Part shown: piece by piece, positions 51,363 through 59,647 of the stretch
How positions within the stretch are numbered: the first letter of the stretch is position 1
Layout of the letters: the number at the start of each line of letters is the position of its first letter
DNA from: Phreatobacter sp.
Lineage (GTDB): Bacteria > Pseudomonadota > Alphaproteobacteria > Rhizobiales > Phreatobacteraceae
Direction of reading: 5' to 3'
Assembly (NCBI RefSeq): GCF_027532945.1
Contig: NZ_JAPZTZ010000005.1
Coordinates: 1 to 64,000, forward strand
Length of the DNA stretch: 64,000 nucleotides
Translations under genes and position numbers: made by a program
Notes under the pieces: generated by a model
Told to the model about the DNA's origin: nothing
Databases searched by the model: none
What the model saw: the letters and a program-made list of their open reading frames with translations, nothing else

Positions 51363-51782
51363 ATGTCGTTGAAGCTCGTCTTCGTGGCCGCCTGCGCCCT
51401 TGTCGACCCGGATGGCCGGGTCCTGCTGGCGCAAAGGCCCGAAGGCAAGCCGATGGCGGGGCTTTGGGAATTTCCCGGCGGCAAGGTTGAGCCGGGCGAG
51501 AGGCCGGAAGAGACGCTGATCCGCGAGCTTCGCGAGGAGCTCGGCATCCGCGTCGAGGAGCCCTGCCTCGCGCCACTGACCTTCGCCAGCCACCGCTACG
51601 AGACCTTCCAGCTGTTCATGCCGCTGTGGCTCTGCCGGAGGTGGGAGGGGACGCTCCAGAGCCTCGAAGGCCAGCAGCTCGCCTGGGTCAAGCCGGGCAG
51701 GCTCAGGGACTACCCCATGCCGGCGGCCGACGAGCCGCTCATTCCCTTCCTCACCGAACTCTTGGGTGAGGCACGCGACTGA
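51363..51782 (+). CDS. mutT: Nudix hydrolase, MutT (8-oxo-dGTP pyrophosphohydrolase)
   Basis: The Nudix box runs from G40 to I62 (Gx5Ex7REUxEExGU): GGKVEPGERPEETLIRELRE followed by ELGI. WEFPGG before it and QQLAWVKPGRLRDYPMPAAD near the C-terminus fit MutT, which removes oxidised dGTP. The length (139 aa) is normal. It follows argJ by about 80 bases and precedes the pilin gene by 14 bases. Confidence 0.9.
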   Translation: MSLKLVFVAACALVDPDGRVLLAQRPEGKPMAGLWEFPGGKVEPGERPEETLIRELREELGIRVEEPCLAPLTFASHRYETFQLFMPLWLCRRWEGTLQSLEGQQLAWVKPGRLRDYPMPAADEPLIPFLTELLGEARD

Positions 51783-51796
51783 CAGGAGAGGCCAGG

Positions 51797-51985
51797 ATGG
51801 CTCGCACCCTTCGCCGCATGATCGACCAGGGCCGCAGCTTCGCGTCCGACCGGTCTGGTGCCACCGCCATCGAATATGCGCTGGTTGCCAGCGGCATTGC
51901 CGGCGTTGTCATCCTGGCCGTCTACGCTCTTGGCGACAGCGTGCAGAACAACCTCTACGCCAAGATCGCCAGCGCCTTTAACTGA
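51797..51985 (+). CDS. flp: Flp-family type IVb pilin (62 aa)
   Basis: A short basic leader, then the prepilin cleavage motif RSG-ATAIEYALVASGIAGVV: Gly before the cut, Glu5 and Tyr6 in the mature part and one long hydrophobic helix. These are the hallmarks of Flp/Fap pilins assembled by Tad machinery. AGGAGAGG precedes the ATG. No tad, cpa or rcp gene lies near in the window, so it is an isolated pilin gene. Confidence 0.9.
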   Translation: MARTLRRMIDQGRSFASDRSGATAIEYALVASGIAGVVILAVYALGDSVQNNLYAKIASAFN

Positions 51986-52024
51986 GGCGAGGCCGCCGCG
52001 CCCTGCACGGCGGCCGCTGAGCCA

Positions 52025-52750
52025 TCAGGTGATGTACTGGCCGCCATTGACGGTCAGGGTCGAGCCCGTGATGAAGCCCGCTCCGTCAGAGGCGAGGAAC
52101 ACCACGGCGCGGGCGATCTCCTCCGGCTCGCCGAGGCGGCCGACCGGGATCTGCGGCAGGATGCGGGTCTTCAGCACCTCAGGGTCGATCGCCGCCACCA
52201 TCTCCGTGCCGATGTAACCGGGGCAGATGACGTTGACGGTGATGCCGGACCGCGCGCCTTCCTGGGCGAGCGCCTTGGTGAAGCCGATATCGCCCGCCTT
52301 GGCGGCCGAGTAGTTCACCTGGCCGGCCTGGCCCTTCTGCCCGTTGATCGAGGAGATGGTGATGACGCGGCCGAACTTGCGGTCGCGCATACCGTTCCAC
52401 ACCGGGTGGGTCATGTTGAAGACGCCGGTGAGATTGGTGTCGATCACCTCGCGCCACTGCTGCAGCGTCATCTTGTGGAACATGCCGTCGCGGGTGATGC
52501 CGGCATTGTTCACCAGCACGTCCACCGGCCCGAGCTCAGCCTCGACCTGGCGGATGCCCGCGGCGCAGGCCTCGTGATCGGCCACGGACCACTTGAAGAC
52601 CGGGATGCCCGTCTCCGCCTTGAACTTCGCCGCCGCCTCGTCGTTGCCGGCATAGTTCGCCGCCACCTTGTAGCCGGCATCCTTCAGCGCCTTCGAGATC
52701 GCCGCGCCAATGCCGCGCGTGCCCCCCGTGACCAACGCCACCCTCGCCAT
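52025..52750 (-). CDS. phaB: Acetoacetyl-CoA reductase
   Basis: This short-chain dehydrogenase (about 241 aa) reduces acetoacetyl-CoA to (R)-3-hydroxybutyryl-CoA for PHB synthesis. It has the cofactor motif TGGTRGIGAAISKALKDAGY and the catalytic YxxxK in VNYSAAKAG, with Ser in TISSINGQKG. Three ATG codons lie in a row (52756, 52753, 52750); the AAGGAG site spaces best to the third, which I use. It follows phaA. Confidence 0.95.
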   Translation of the reverse strand: MARVALVTGGTRGIGAAISKALKDAGYKVAANYAGNDEAAAKFKAETGIPVFKWSVADHEACAAGIRQVEAELGPVDVLVNNAGITRDGMFHKMTLQQWREVIDTNLTGVFNMTHPVWNGMRDRKFGRVITISSINGQKGQAGQVNYSAAKAGDIGFTKALAQEGARSGITVNVICPGYIGTEMVAAIDPEVLKTRILPQIPVGRLGEPEEIARAVVFLASDGAGFITGSTLTVNGGQYIT

Positions 52751-52757
52751 CATCATG

Positions 52758-52763
52758 CTCCTT
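52758..52763 (-). promoter_or_regulatory. Shine-Dalgarno deciding the phaB start
   Basis: AAGGAG on the minus strand lies one, four and seven bases before three consecutive ATG codons. A spacing of seven favours the third (52750). Confidence 0.7.
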
Positions 52764-52856
52764 GCTCTGCGTTCCCGTGGATAGACGATTCTCGTGTCCC
52801 GGCCTCTTGTGTGCCAGGTTGTATGATCACTTCATCGCGGGGGGAGATGAAGCCCC

Positions 52857-52883
52857 CGCCGGGAATGTCGGCCATTCCCGGCG
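52857..52883. repeat. Strong hairpin in the phaA-phaB gap
   Basis: CGCCGGGAATG (52857-52867) pairs perfectly with CATTCCCGGCG (52873-52883) across a 5-base loop, an 11-bp stem in the 193 bases between phaA and phaB. No T-tract follows in either direction. It could process or stabilise the mRNA. Confidence 0.65.
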
Positions 52884-52898
52884 AAGCGCATGTCGCAG

Positions 52899-52918
52899 TG
52901 GCGCCGGTCCCGGCGCCA
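52899..52918. repeat. Second hairpin in the phaA-phaB gap
   Basis: TGGCGCCGG (52899-52907) pairs with CCGGCGCCA (52910-52918) across a 2-base turn. It lies 25 bases beyond the phaA stop. Together with the 52857-52883 stem it suggests a structured intercistronic region. Confidence 0.6.
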
Positions 52919-52943
52919 GGCGTGAACTCCGTCGAACGCCGGC

Positions 52944-54119
52944 TCAGCGCTCGATGCACATGGCGACGCCCATGCCGCCGCCGATGCAGAGGGTGGCGAG
53001 GCCCTTCTTGGCGTCGCGCTTCTGCATCTCGTGCAGCAGGGTGACGAGGACGCGGGCGCCCGAGGCACCAATCGGGTGGCCGATGGCGATAGCGCCGCCA
53101 TTGACGTTCACCTTGGACGTGTCCCAGCCCATGTCCTTGTTGACGGCGATGGCCTGGGCGGCGAAGGCCTCATTGGCCTCGATCAGGTCGAGATCCTTTG
53201 GCGTCCAGCCGGCCTTTTCCAGCGCCTTGCGCGAGGCCGGGATGGGGCCGGTGCCCATGATCGCCGGATCGACGCCGGCGGTCGCCCAGGAGCGGATGGT
53301 GGCGAGCGGCTTCAGGCCGCGCTTCTCCGCCTCCGAGCGCGTCATCAGCACGATGGCGGCGGCGCCGTCATTGATGCCTGAGGCATTGCCGGCGGTCACC
53401 GTGCCGTCCTTCTTGAAGGCCGGCTTCAGCTTGCCCATGGCGTCGATCGTCGCGCCGTCGCGGATATACTCGTCGGTGTCGACGACGATGTCGCCCTTGC
53501 GGGTGCTGATCGTCACCGGGACGATCTCGTCCTTGAAGCGACCGGCCTTCTTCGCGGCCTCTGCCTTGTTCTGCGAGGCGACGGCGAACTGGTCCTGCTC
53601 GTCCTTGGTGATCTGCCACTTCTCGGCGACGTTCTCGGCGGTGATGCCCATGTGGTAACCGTGGAAGGCGTCGATCAGGCCGTCCTTGAGCATGGTGTCG
53701 ACCATCTCGAGCGAGCCCATCTTGGTGCCGTTGCGCAGATGCGCCACGTGCTGCGCCTGGCTCATGCTCTCCTGGCCGCCGGCGACGATGATCTTGGCGT
53801 CGCCATTGGCGATCTGCTGCATTCCGACCGCGACGGTGCGCAGGCCCGAGCCGCAGAGCTGGTTCAGCGCCCACGCGGTCTTCTCGGCGGGAATGCCGGC
53901 CTTCATCGCGGCCTGGCGGGCAGAGTTCTGCCCCTGGCCGGCAGTGAGGATCTGGCCGAAGACAACCTCGTCGACATCGGCGGGATCAACCTTGGCGCGC
54001 GACAGCGCCTCCTTGATTGCGATGGCCCCGAGATCATGAGCCGGCAGAGAGGCCAGGGCTCCGTTGAACGAACCGACCGGCGTACGGGCGGCACCGACGA
54101 TGACGACGTCCTCGGACAT
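52944..54119 (-). CDS. phaA: Acetyl-CoA acetyltransferase (beta-ketothiolase)
   Basis: This 391-aa thiolase condenses two acetyl-CoA. It has the nucleophile Cys89 in [10 protein letters not shown], the His in [15 protein letters not shown] near residue 349 and the second Cys in [16 protein letters not shown] near 379. It is the first enzyme of PHB synthesis and lies just upstream of phaB on the same strand, divergent from phaR. Fatty-acid thiolases look different around the covering loop. Confidence 0.95.
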   Translation of the reverse strand: MSEDVVIVGAARTPVGSFNGALASLPAHDLGAIAIKEALSRAKVDPADVDEVVFGQILTAGQGQNSARQAAMKAGIPAEKTAWALNQLCGSGLRTVAVGMQQIANGDAKIIVAGGQESMSQAQHVAHLRNGTKMGSLEMVDTMLKDGLIDAFHGYHMGITAENVAEKWQITKDEQDQFAVASQNKAEAAKKAGRFKDEIVPVTISTRKGDIVVDTDEYIRDGATIDAMGKLKPAFKKDGTVTAGNASGINDGAAAIVLMTRSEAEKRGLKPLATIRSWATAGVDPAIMGTGPIPASRKALEKAGWTPKDLDLIEANEAFAAQAIAVNKDMGWDTSKVNVNGGAIAIGHPIGASGARVLVTLLHEMQKRDAKKGLATLCIGGGMGVAMCIER

Positions 54120-54265
54120 GAATTCCTCCTGGTGGATGGCGCCGGAACCTCGCCCGGCCGGGTCGCGGCTGACCTTGTGCGGGGCAGGGAGCCCATGTCA
54201 ACCGCGCCCATTTGCTGATGCCGCGGGCTTTCGCCGGTAAAGGCAGAGCGGCATTGCACAAAAGC

Positions 54266-54281
54266 TTGGCAGCAGCTGCAA
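54266..54281. promoter_or_regulatory. Candidate PhaR-binding site
   Basis: TTGGCAGCAGCTGCAA is a near-palindrome in the divergent phaA-phaR intergenic region. Known PhaR repressors bind TGC-rich inverted sequences at their own and phasin promoters, so this is a reasonable autoregulatory site, by inference. Confidence 0.4.
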
Positions 54282-54349
54282 AATACTCCTATCGTGACAG
54301 TCTCATGGCGTCGCGGGGAGACGGCGCCGGCAAGGGACCAGGGGGAACG

Positions 54350-54955
54350 ATGGCCAAGAAAGATCCGGTCACCATCAAGAAATACGCGAACCGCCGGCTC
54401 TACAACACGGGGACATCCACCTACGTGACGCTGGAGGACCTCGCATCGATGGTGAAGGCGGGCGACGACTTCCTCGTCTATGACGCCAAGACGGGCGACG
54501 ACATCACCCGCTCCGTCCTGACCCAGATCATCTTCGAGCAGGAGAACAAGGACGGGCAGAACCTCCTGCCGGTGTCGTTCCTGCGCCAGCTGATCCGCTT
54601 CTACGGCGATTCCATGCAGCTGCTCGTGCCGCGCTACCTGGAACTCTCGATCGACACGCTGTCACGCGAGCAGGACAAGCTGCGCAACCAGCTCTCCTCG
54701 GCCCTCGGGGTCAATCCGCTGGTGGCCCCCTTCGAGCAGCACATCCGCCGCAACATGGACCTGTTCGAGAAGGCCTTCGCCATGTTCTCGCCCTTTGCCC
54801 GGCGCGAGGACGGCGAGCCCGTCACCGATGTGAAGCCTGCGGGCGACACTCCGGTCCCGGTTCCCGCCGCGGCTCCGGCAGCCGGCGATCTCGACGAGCT
54901 GAAGACCCAGCTCGCGGCGATGCAGAAGAAGATCGACAGCCTGTCGCGCAAGTGA
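54350..54955 (+). CDS. phaR: Polyhydroxyalkanoate synthesis repressor PhaR
   Basis: The DNA-binding domain VTIKKYANRRLYNTGTSTYV and the PHB-accumulation regulatory domain that follows (LEDLASMVKAGDDFLVYDAK) are unmistakable. The C-terminus is Pro/Ala-rich and then coiled (LDELKTQLAAMQKKIDSLSR). PhaR senses PHB granules and represses phasin and its own gene. The ATG at 54350 follows AGGGGGAA. It is divergent from phaA, the classic arrangement. Confidence 0.96.
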   Translation: MAKKDPVTIKKYANRRLYNTGTSTYVTLEDLASMVKAGDDFLVYDAKTGDDITRSVLTQIIFEQENKDGQNLLPVSFLRQLIRFYGDSMQLLVPRYLELSIDTLSREQDKLRNQLSSALGVNPLVAPFEQHIRRNMDLFEKAFAMFSPFARREDGEPVTDVKPAGDTPVPVPAAAPAAGDLDELKTQLAAMQKKIDSLSRK

Positions 54956-54973
54956 CCGCGGTCTGAAGCCGGC

Positions 54974-56737
54974 TCAGGCGCTCTTCGCCAGGGCCGGCGC
55001 AACCGTGACCCAGGGCCGCTCCTCGCTGGCCGGGCCGGTATGGTCGCCCTGCAGATAGTGGCAGCCGAGATCGGCCAGCACCTGGGCCACCGACTCGCTC
55101 GGCACCCACTCCGCGATGGTCGTCAGCTCCATGTGCCCGGCGAGATCCAGCAGCGTCTGGACGAAATGGCGATCGTCGGCGCTCGACTGGAAGGTCGCAA
55201 CGAAGGCGCCGTCGATCTTCACGCAATCGATGCCGAGCTTGCGCAAGTTGCGGAACGACGTGTGGCCGGCACCGAAATCGTCAATGGCGACGCGGCAGCC
55301 GAGGCTCTGCACCCGCGCCACGAAGCGGCGCGTGTCCTCCACGTCGGCGATGGCCGAGGTCTCGGTGATCTCCACCATGAGCCGCTCGACCGCCCCGGCA
55401 TGGGTGCGCTGATAGGCTTCCAGCGTGCGCAGCCAGCTCAGATCCATGGTGGTCGCCGGAGACACGTTCACCGACAGCCTGAGATCCGGCGCGGCGATGA
55501 GCTCGGCCATGGTGAGTTCCAGCACGCGCACGTCCACGAGGCGGACGAGACCGAGCTTCTCGGCGAGTGGCACCACGGCGCTGGCCGGCAGGAGGGAGCC
55601 GTCGGCGCGGCGGATGCGCAACAGGCACTCGTAATAGGCCGTGCGCCGCTCCGGTCCGGCCGTGACGATGGGCTGGAAGGCGAGGCTGATCCGCCGGTCG
55701 TTCAGGGCGGAGACGATCTCGTCGGTGATGCGCAGGTTCTCGCGGCGGGCGCGTTCGCGCTCGAGGCTCGGCGCATAGATCTGGAAGGCCCCGCGGCGGC
55801 GCGCTTTGATGCTGTCCAGCGCCTCCTGGGCACGGCCCATCATCGCCGGCAGCGTCTCGGCATGGCGCGGGGCGACGATGCCGCCGAGGGTCACGGTGAT
55901 CGCCACCGGTCCCGCGCGGGTGAGGAAGATGTCGTCGCGCACGGCGGTCAGGATGCGCTCGGCGGCGGTCTCCATTTCCTCCGGCTGGCAGGAGCGCATG
56001 AGGATGCCGAACTTGTTGCCGGAGAGGCGGCCAAGCAGGTCGCCGCCGCGCAGGCGCGACCGGATCCGCTTGCCCACCGCCGCGATGATCTCGTCGGCGA
56101 CGTCGAAGCCATAGGCCTCGTTGATATGGGCGAGGCTGTCGATGGCGGCGATGATGAGGCCCATCGAGCCGCGCACCTTCACCGCGTCCTGGAGCGCGTC
56201 CTCCAGCACTTCACAGAAGCGGTGGCGCGACAGCTGGCCGGTCAGCGGATCGAACTCGCTCGCCTCGATCAGGCGGCGGCGCGTCTCGTAGCTCTCGGTG
56301 ATGATGCGCACGGCACCGTGGGCGTGCAGCGGGCGGCCGTCGCTGGAGGCGAACCAGCGACCCGCATCCTCCACCCAGTGCACGGCGCCGGCGGCGGTGC
56401 GGATGGCATATTCGATCGAGTAGGCGACGCCCTCGCCGCGGTCGACATGGGGCGAGTTCACCACCGCCTCGTAGCGCCCGGCGGGCGAGTCGGGCGTCAT
56501 GAGCTGGGCATAGGCGCGGCCGCTGCCGATCTGGCGCGCCTCGACGCCGAGCACGCTCGCCGCATTGTCGCTCCAGGTCAGCCGGTCCGCCGGGATCGCC
56601 CACTCATAGGTGGCCGTTCCGACCGAGGACAGGATGTCCTGGGCCGGGGTGCCGGAGGCGTTCGGTTCAACGCTGTCGGAGGGGGGCATGTCCTGGGCGG
56701 GCACGGGCTTGGCCTTCTGCGAACCGTTGAATGCCAT
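54974..56737 (-). CDS. PAS-like, degenerate GGDEF plus EAL protein (587 aa)
   Basis: A PAS-like N-terminal domain (about residues 40-150), a GGDEF domain (160-320) and an EAL domain (335-587), with no membrane helix. In GGDEF the loop is RLSGNKFGIL (239-243), and the metal Asp of the DxD motif is Ala (IAAIDSLAH), so synthesis is lost. The EAL motif is ECL with Glu370, and EITETSAI, DDFGAGHTSF, KIDGAF and AEWV are kept. It is probably a c-di-GMP phosphodiesterase. The start at 56737 is one choice among several; the longer frame overlaps the next gene. Confidence 0.87.
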   Translation of the reverse strand: MAFNGSQKAKPVPAQDMPPSDSVEPNASGTPAQDILSSVGTATYEWAIPADRLTWSDNAASVLGVEARQIGSGRAYAQLMTPDSPAGRYEAVVNSPHVDRGEGVAYSIEYAIRTAAGAVHWVEDAGRWFASSDGRPLHAHGAVRIITESYETRRRLIEASEFDPLTGQLSRHRFCEVLEDALQDAVKVRGSMGLIIAAIDSLAHINEAYGFDVADEIIAAVGKRIRSRLRGGDLLGRLSGNKFGILMRSCQPEEMETAAERILTAVRDDIFLTRAGPVAITVTLGGIVAPRHAETLPAMMGRAQEALDSIKARRRGAFQIYAPSLERERARRENLRITDEIVSALNDRRISLAFQPIVTAGPERRTAYYECLLRIRRADGSLLPASAVVPLAEKLGLVRLVDVRVLELTMAELIAAPDLRLSVNVSPATTMDLSWLRTLEAYQRTHAGAVERLMVEITETSAIADVEDTRRFVARVQSLGCRVAIDDFGAGHTSFRNLRKLGIDCVKIDGAFVATFQSSADDRHFVQTLLDLAGHMELTTIAEWVPSESVAQVLADLGCHYLQGDHTGPASEERPWVTVAPALAKSA

Positions 56738-56934
56738 CTGGCCGCAAAAGGGTGAAGGAAACCTTTTGAAACGGCGGTTCGATAGCGCGCGGCTGCTGAT
56801 ATTCCCATGCGGAAGGTCGAAACCTTCCGAAAGGCTTGCAAGTGTCTCGATCCGGAACAACCGCGCCGGCACGCGGGTTGCGACCTTGTCACCATCGGCA
56901 GGCCACACGGCCGCCGGTTGACCGGGAGTGGCAC

Positions 56935-57276
56935 ATGACGACGATCCGGCCCGCCTCTTCGAGCGACAGCCTGCGCTGGCAGCGCCGCGACGAGCGCCAT
57001 GCGCCGCACCGCGCCGCCAACGGTCCTGCCGCTTTCGCATCGCCTCAGGAGCGACTGCCCGTGCCGACCGAGAGCCAGCAGGTTCTGCCCGAAGACCGGC
57101 CGACCATCCGGCCGACCGCCTCCTTCATCGCCCAGCTTCTCGCCAACCGGCTCAAGCTTGCCGACATGCCGCGCCGCCGCCGGGCCGAGCGCGAGGCGGT
57201 CGAGGCGCGCTATCTCGCTGCCGATCCCTCCGCCCAGCCGACCGCCGCCGGCGCCATCCTGCGCCGCGACGCCTGA
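56935..57276 (+). CDS. Hypothetical basic protein (113 aa)
   Basis: The start at 56935 follows a GGGAG site. The protein is Arg/Ala-rich with a likely disordered first half. A helical second half includes PTASFIAQLLANRLKLADMP followed by RRRRAEREAVEARYLAADPS. I recognise no family. It is divergent from the GGDEF-EAL gene and convergent with the gamma-glutamyltransferase gene. Confidence 0.55.
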   Translation: MTTIRPASSSDSLRWQRRDERHAPHRAANGPAAFASPQERLPVPTESQQVLPEDRPTIRPTASFIAQLLANRLKLADMPRRRRAEREAVEARYLAADPSAQPTAAGAILRRDA

Positions 57277-57295
57277 CGGCCGGCGATCACCGCGC

Positions 57296-58885
57296 TCAGT
57301 AGCCGAGCGCCATGCCGTCCTTGCGGGCGTCCGAGCCGCCGACGAGGAAGCCGGACTTCTCGATACGGATCATCTGGCCGCCGCCGATCGGCTTCACGGT
57401 AACGTCCACGTCGTGGCCCATGGCGCGGACCTTCTCGATGGTCGCGGCCGGCCAGGTCGGCTCCACCGTGGTCTTCTCACCCTCGAAGAAGGCGCGCGGC
57501 GAGTCGATCGCCTGCTGCGGGTCCATGCCGTAGTCGACGGTGTTGCAGACGACATGGGCATGGCCGGACGACTGGTAGCTGCCGCCCATCACGCCGAAGG
57601 AGCAGGTGACCTCGCCCCTTTCCAGCATCATCGCCGGGATGATCGTGTGCATCGGACGCTTGCCGGGCCCGATGCAGTTCGGGTGATCGTCGTTGAGGTT
57701 GAAGCTGGCGCCGCGGTTCTGCAGCAGGATGCCGGTCTCGGGCGTGCAGATCTTCGAGCCGAAATGGTGGAAGATCGAGTTGATGAACGACACCGCCATG
57801 CGGTCGCGATCGACGATGGTGCAGTAGATCGTGTTGGTGCCGGGCGGCGGCGGGATGAGGCGCGGGGTCCGCTTCGCCGGGTCGATCATCTTGGCGAGGA
57901 CCTTGGCGAAGTCCTTGGAGATGAGCTGCTCGACCGTCACCTTCATCGCGGCGGGATCGGCAATGTGGCTGTCGCGCAGCGAATAGGCGAGGCGGGCCGC
58001 CTCGATGCCGATATGGAGCCGCTCCGGCGAGGTCGGGTCCATGCCCTTCACGTCGAACTGCTCGAGGATGTTGAGGATGATCAGGGCGGTGATGCCCTGG
58101 CCGTTCGGCGGCAACTCGGCGACGCCGACGCCCTTGTAGTCGCCGATGACCGGATTCTCCACCGTGCCGCGATGGCCGGCGAGGTCCTCCAGTTCCAGGA
58201 AGCCGCCCTTCGCCTTCATGGTGCGGACGATGTCCTCGGCGACGCGGCCCTCATAGAAGCCCTTGGCGCCCTTGGCGGCGATCTCCTCCAGGGTCGCGCC
58301 CAGCGCCGCGCTGGTCATGCGCTCGCCGGCGGTCGGCGCGCGGCCGTCCTTGAGGTAGTGGCGGGCAGCGCCGGCGTCCTTGGCAAGGGCGGCCGCATCG
58401 GTCGGCCAGTCGAAAGCGACGCGCGGCGTCACCGGCCAGCCTTCCTTGGCGTAGCGGATGGCGTGCTGCAGCACGCGGCCGAGGTCGAACCGGCCGTGGG
58501 TCTTGAGGATCGTCTCCCAGGCCTCGACCGCGCCGGGCACGGTGATGGCATGAACGGAATCGGTGGGCACCGAAGTGAGGCCGGCGGAGCGCAGCTTTTC
58601 GGCGGTCACAGCCTTGGCGGCACGGCCGGAGCCGTTATAGCCCCAGATCGGCTTGCCGGGCTTGGAAATGAGGGTGAAGCAGTCGCCGCCGATACCGGTC
58701 ATGTGCGGCTCGACCACGGCCATGACGCCGACCGCAGCGATAGCGGCATCCGCCGCGGTACCGCCGGCCTTGAGGATGTCGATGGCGGCGGCGGTGGCGA
58801 GCGGATGGGAGGTGGCCGCCATGGCCTCGGTCGCATAGGCGGAGGAGCGGGCGGGGCCGTGGAAGTCGCGCATCGGATAGGTCAA
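57296..58885 (-). CDS. Gamma-glutamyltransferase family protein (529 aa)
   Basis: The Ntn-hydrolase layout is clear: ATSHPLATAAAIDILKAGGT and GIGGDCFTLISKPGKPIWGY in the large part. The autoprocessing/nucleophile Thr lies in GTNTIYCTIVDRDRMAVSFI (about residue 350), and MGGSYQSSGHAHVVCNTVDY near the C-terminus. No signal peptide is visible, unlike periplasmic Ggt, so it may act in the cytoplasm. A TTG at 58885 with a perfect AGGAGG is preferred over the ATG at 58873. Confidence 0.9.
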   Translation of the reverse strand: MTYPMRDFHGPARSSAYATEAMAATSHPLATAAAIDILKAGGTAADAAIAAVGVMAVVEPHMTGIGGDCFTLISKPGKPIWGYNGSGRAAKAVTAEKLRSAGLTSVPTDSVHAITVPGAVEAWETILKTHGRFDLGRVLQHAIRYAKEGWPVTPRVAFDWPTDAAALAKDAGAARHYLKDGRAPTAGERMTSAALGATLEEIAAKGAKGFYEGRVAEDIVRTMKAKGGFLELEDLAGHRGTVENPVIGDYKGVGVAELPPNGQGITALIILNILEQFDVKGMDPTSPERLHIGIEAARLAYSLRDSHIADPAAMKVTVEQLISKDFAKVLAKMIDPAKRTPRLIPPPPGTNTIYCTIVDRDRMAVSFINSIFHHFGSKICTPETGILLQNRGASFNLNDDHPNCIGPGKRPMHTIIPAMMLERGEVTCSFGVMGGSYQSSGHAHVVCNTVDYGMDPQQAIDSPRAFFEGEKTTVEPTWPAATIEKVRAMGHDVDVTVKPIGGGQMIRIEKSGFLVGGSDARKDGMALGY

Positions 58886-58893
58886 GGGATGTT

Positions 58894-58899
58894 CCTCCT
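58894..58899 (-). promoter_or_regulatory. Shine-Dalgarno supporting a TTG start
   Basis: AGGAGG lies eight bases before the TTG at 58885 and 20 bases before the first ATG (58873) of the gamma-glutamyltransferase gene, so the TTG is the likely start. Confidence 0.7.
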
Positions 58900-58993
58900 G
58901 CCTCGGGTCTTTCGCCCGGAGCCAAAAACTGTCATCACCGGCGGCATGGCCGCATTCTTGTTCTACCGGTAACACAAAACCCGGGCGGCCTGC

Positions 58994-59047
58994 CACGACC
59001 CCGGCGGGTCGTGCTTGTGCACGGGATGCAGGGCTTGTCGCAAGCCC
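58994..59047. repeat. Two hairpins between the ggt-like and GlcG-like genes
   Basis: CACGACCC-CGGC-GGGTCGTG (58994-59013) and GGGCTTG-TCG-CAAGCCC (59031-59047) are perfect stems within the 222-base divergent gap. They lie upstream of both genes, so they could be leaders or regulator sites. Confidence 0.5.
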
Positions 59048-59107
59048 ACAGCGCCTGGGCGCGAGTCGCACCGTCCGCCGGATAGGAGAAACCTTCCGGA
59101 GACGCCG

Positions 59108-59539
59108 ATGAGCCTCACCCTCGCCACCTGCCGTACCATTGCCGATACCGCCCTCGCCACCGGCCGCGAGAAGGGCATGAAGCCCCTCGGCATCGTCATC
59201 GTCGATGCGCGCGGCTCCGTCCGCCTGACCCTCGTCGAGGACGGCAACGCCCTCATGCGTCCGGACATTGCCCACGGCAAGGCCTTCGGCTGCGTTGCGG
59301 TCGGCGTCGGCGGCCGCACGCTCGAGCGCATGGCCAAGGAGCGCCCGCACTTCATCGGCGCCCTCGGCGGCCTGTCGCGCGACCGCCTGACCCCGGTGCC
59401 GGGCGGCGTGCTGATCCGCAATGCCGATGGCGTGCTGCTCGGCGCGGTCGGTGTCTCCGGCGACACCTCGGACAATGACGAGGTCTGCGCGCTGGCTGGC
59501 ATCGCCGCCGCCGGCCTCAAGGCCGATACCGGCGAGTGA
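59108..59539 (+). CDS. GlcG/HbpS-family (heme-binding-like) protein (143 aa)
   Basis: The family pattern is LATCRTIADTALATGREKGM at the start, IVIVDARGSVRLTLVEDGNA, then IAHGKAFGCVAVGVGGRTLE and PVPGGVLIRNADGVLLGAVG. HbpS members bind heme in actinobacteria, and GlcG members lie beside glycolate oxidase genes, but many have no known role. An intrinsic terminator follows. It is divergent from the gamma-glutamyltransferase gene. Confidence 0.85.
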   Translation: MSLTLATCRTIADTALATGREKGMKPLGIVIVDARGSVRLTLVEDGNALMRPDIAHGKAFGCVAVGVGGRTLERMAKERPHFIGALGGLSRDRLTPVPGGVLIRNADGVLLGAVGVSGDTSDNDEVCALAGIAAAGLKADTGE

Positions 59540-59566
59540 GCCTCGCCTGCCGAGCGCAAAACAAAA

Positions 59567-59591
59567 GGCCGGTCGCTGGACCGGCCTTTTT
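59567..59591 (+). terminator. Intrinsic terminator
   Basis: GGCCGGTC-GCTG-GACCGGCC forms a perfect 8-bp stem followed by TTTTT and preceded by AAAA. It ends the GlcG-like transcript, and with the A-run on the other side it could also serve rpmF on the minus strand. Confidence 0.88.
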
Positions 59592-59613
59592 CATTCCCGA
59601 CGATCGGATGCGA

Positions 59614-59647
59614 TCAGTCGTTGGTCGTGGTCAGTCGTTGGTCGTGG
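59614..59647. repeat. Exact 17-bp tandem duplication at the rpmF 3' end
   Basis: The unit TCAGTCGTTGGTCGTGG occurs twice with no gap. The copy nearer the gene holds the rpmF stop codon; the other lies just beyond it and would encode nothing in frame. Confidence 0.85.
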
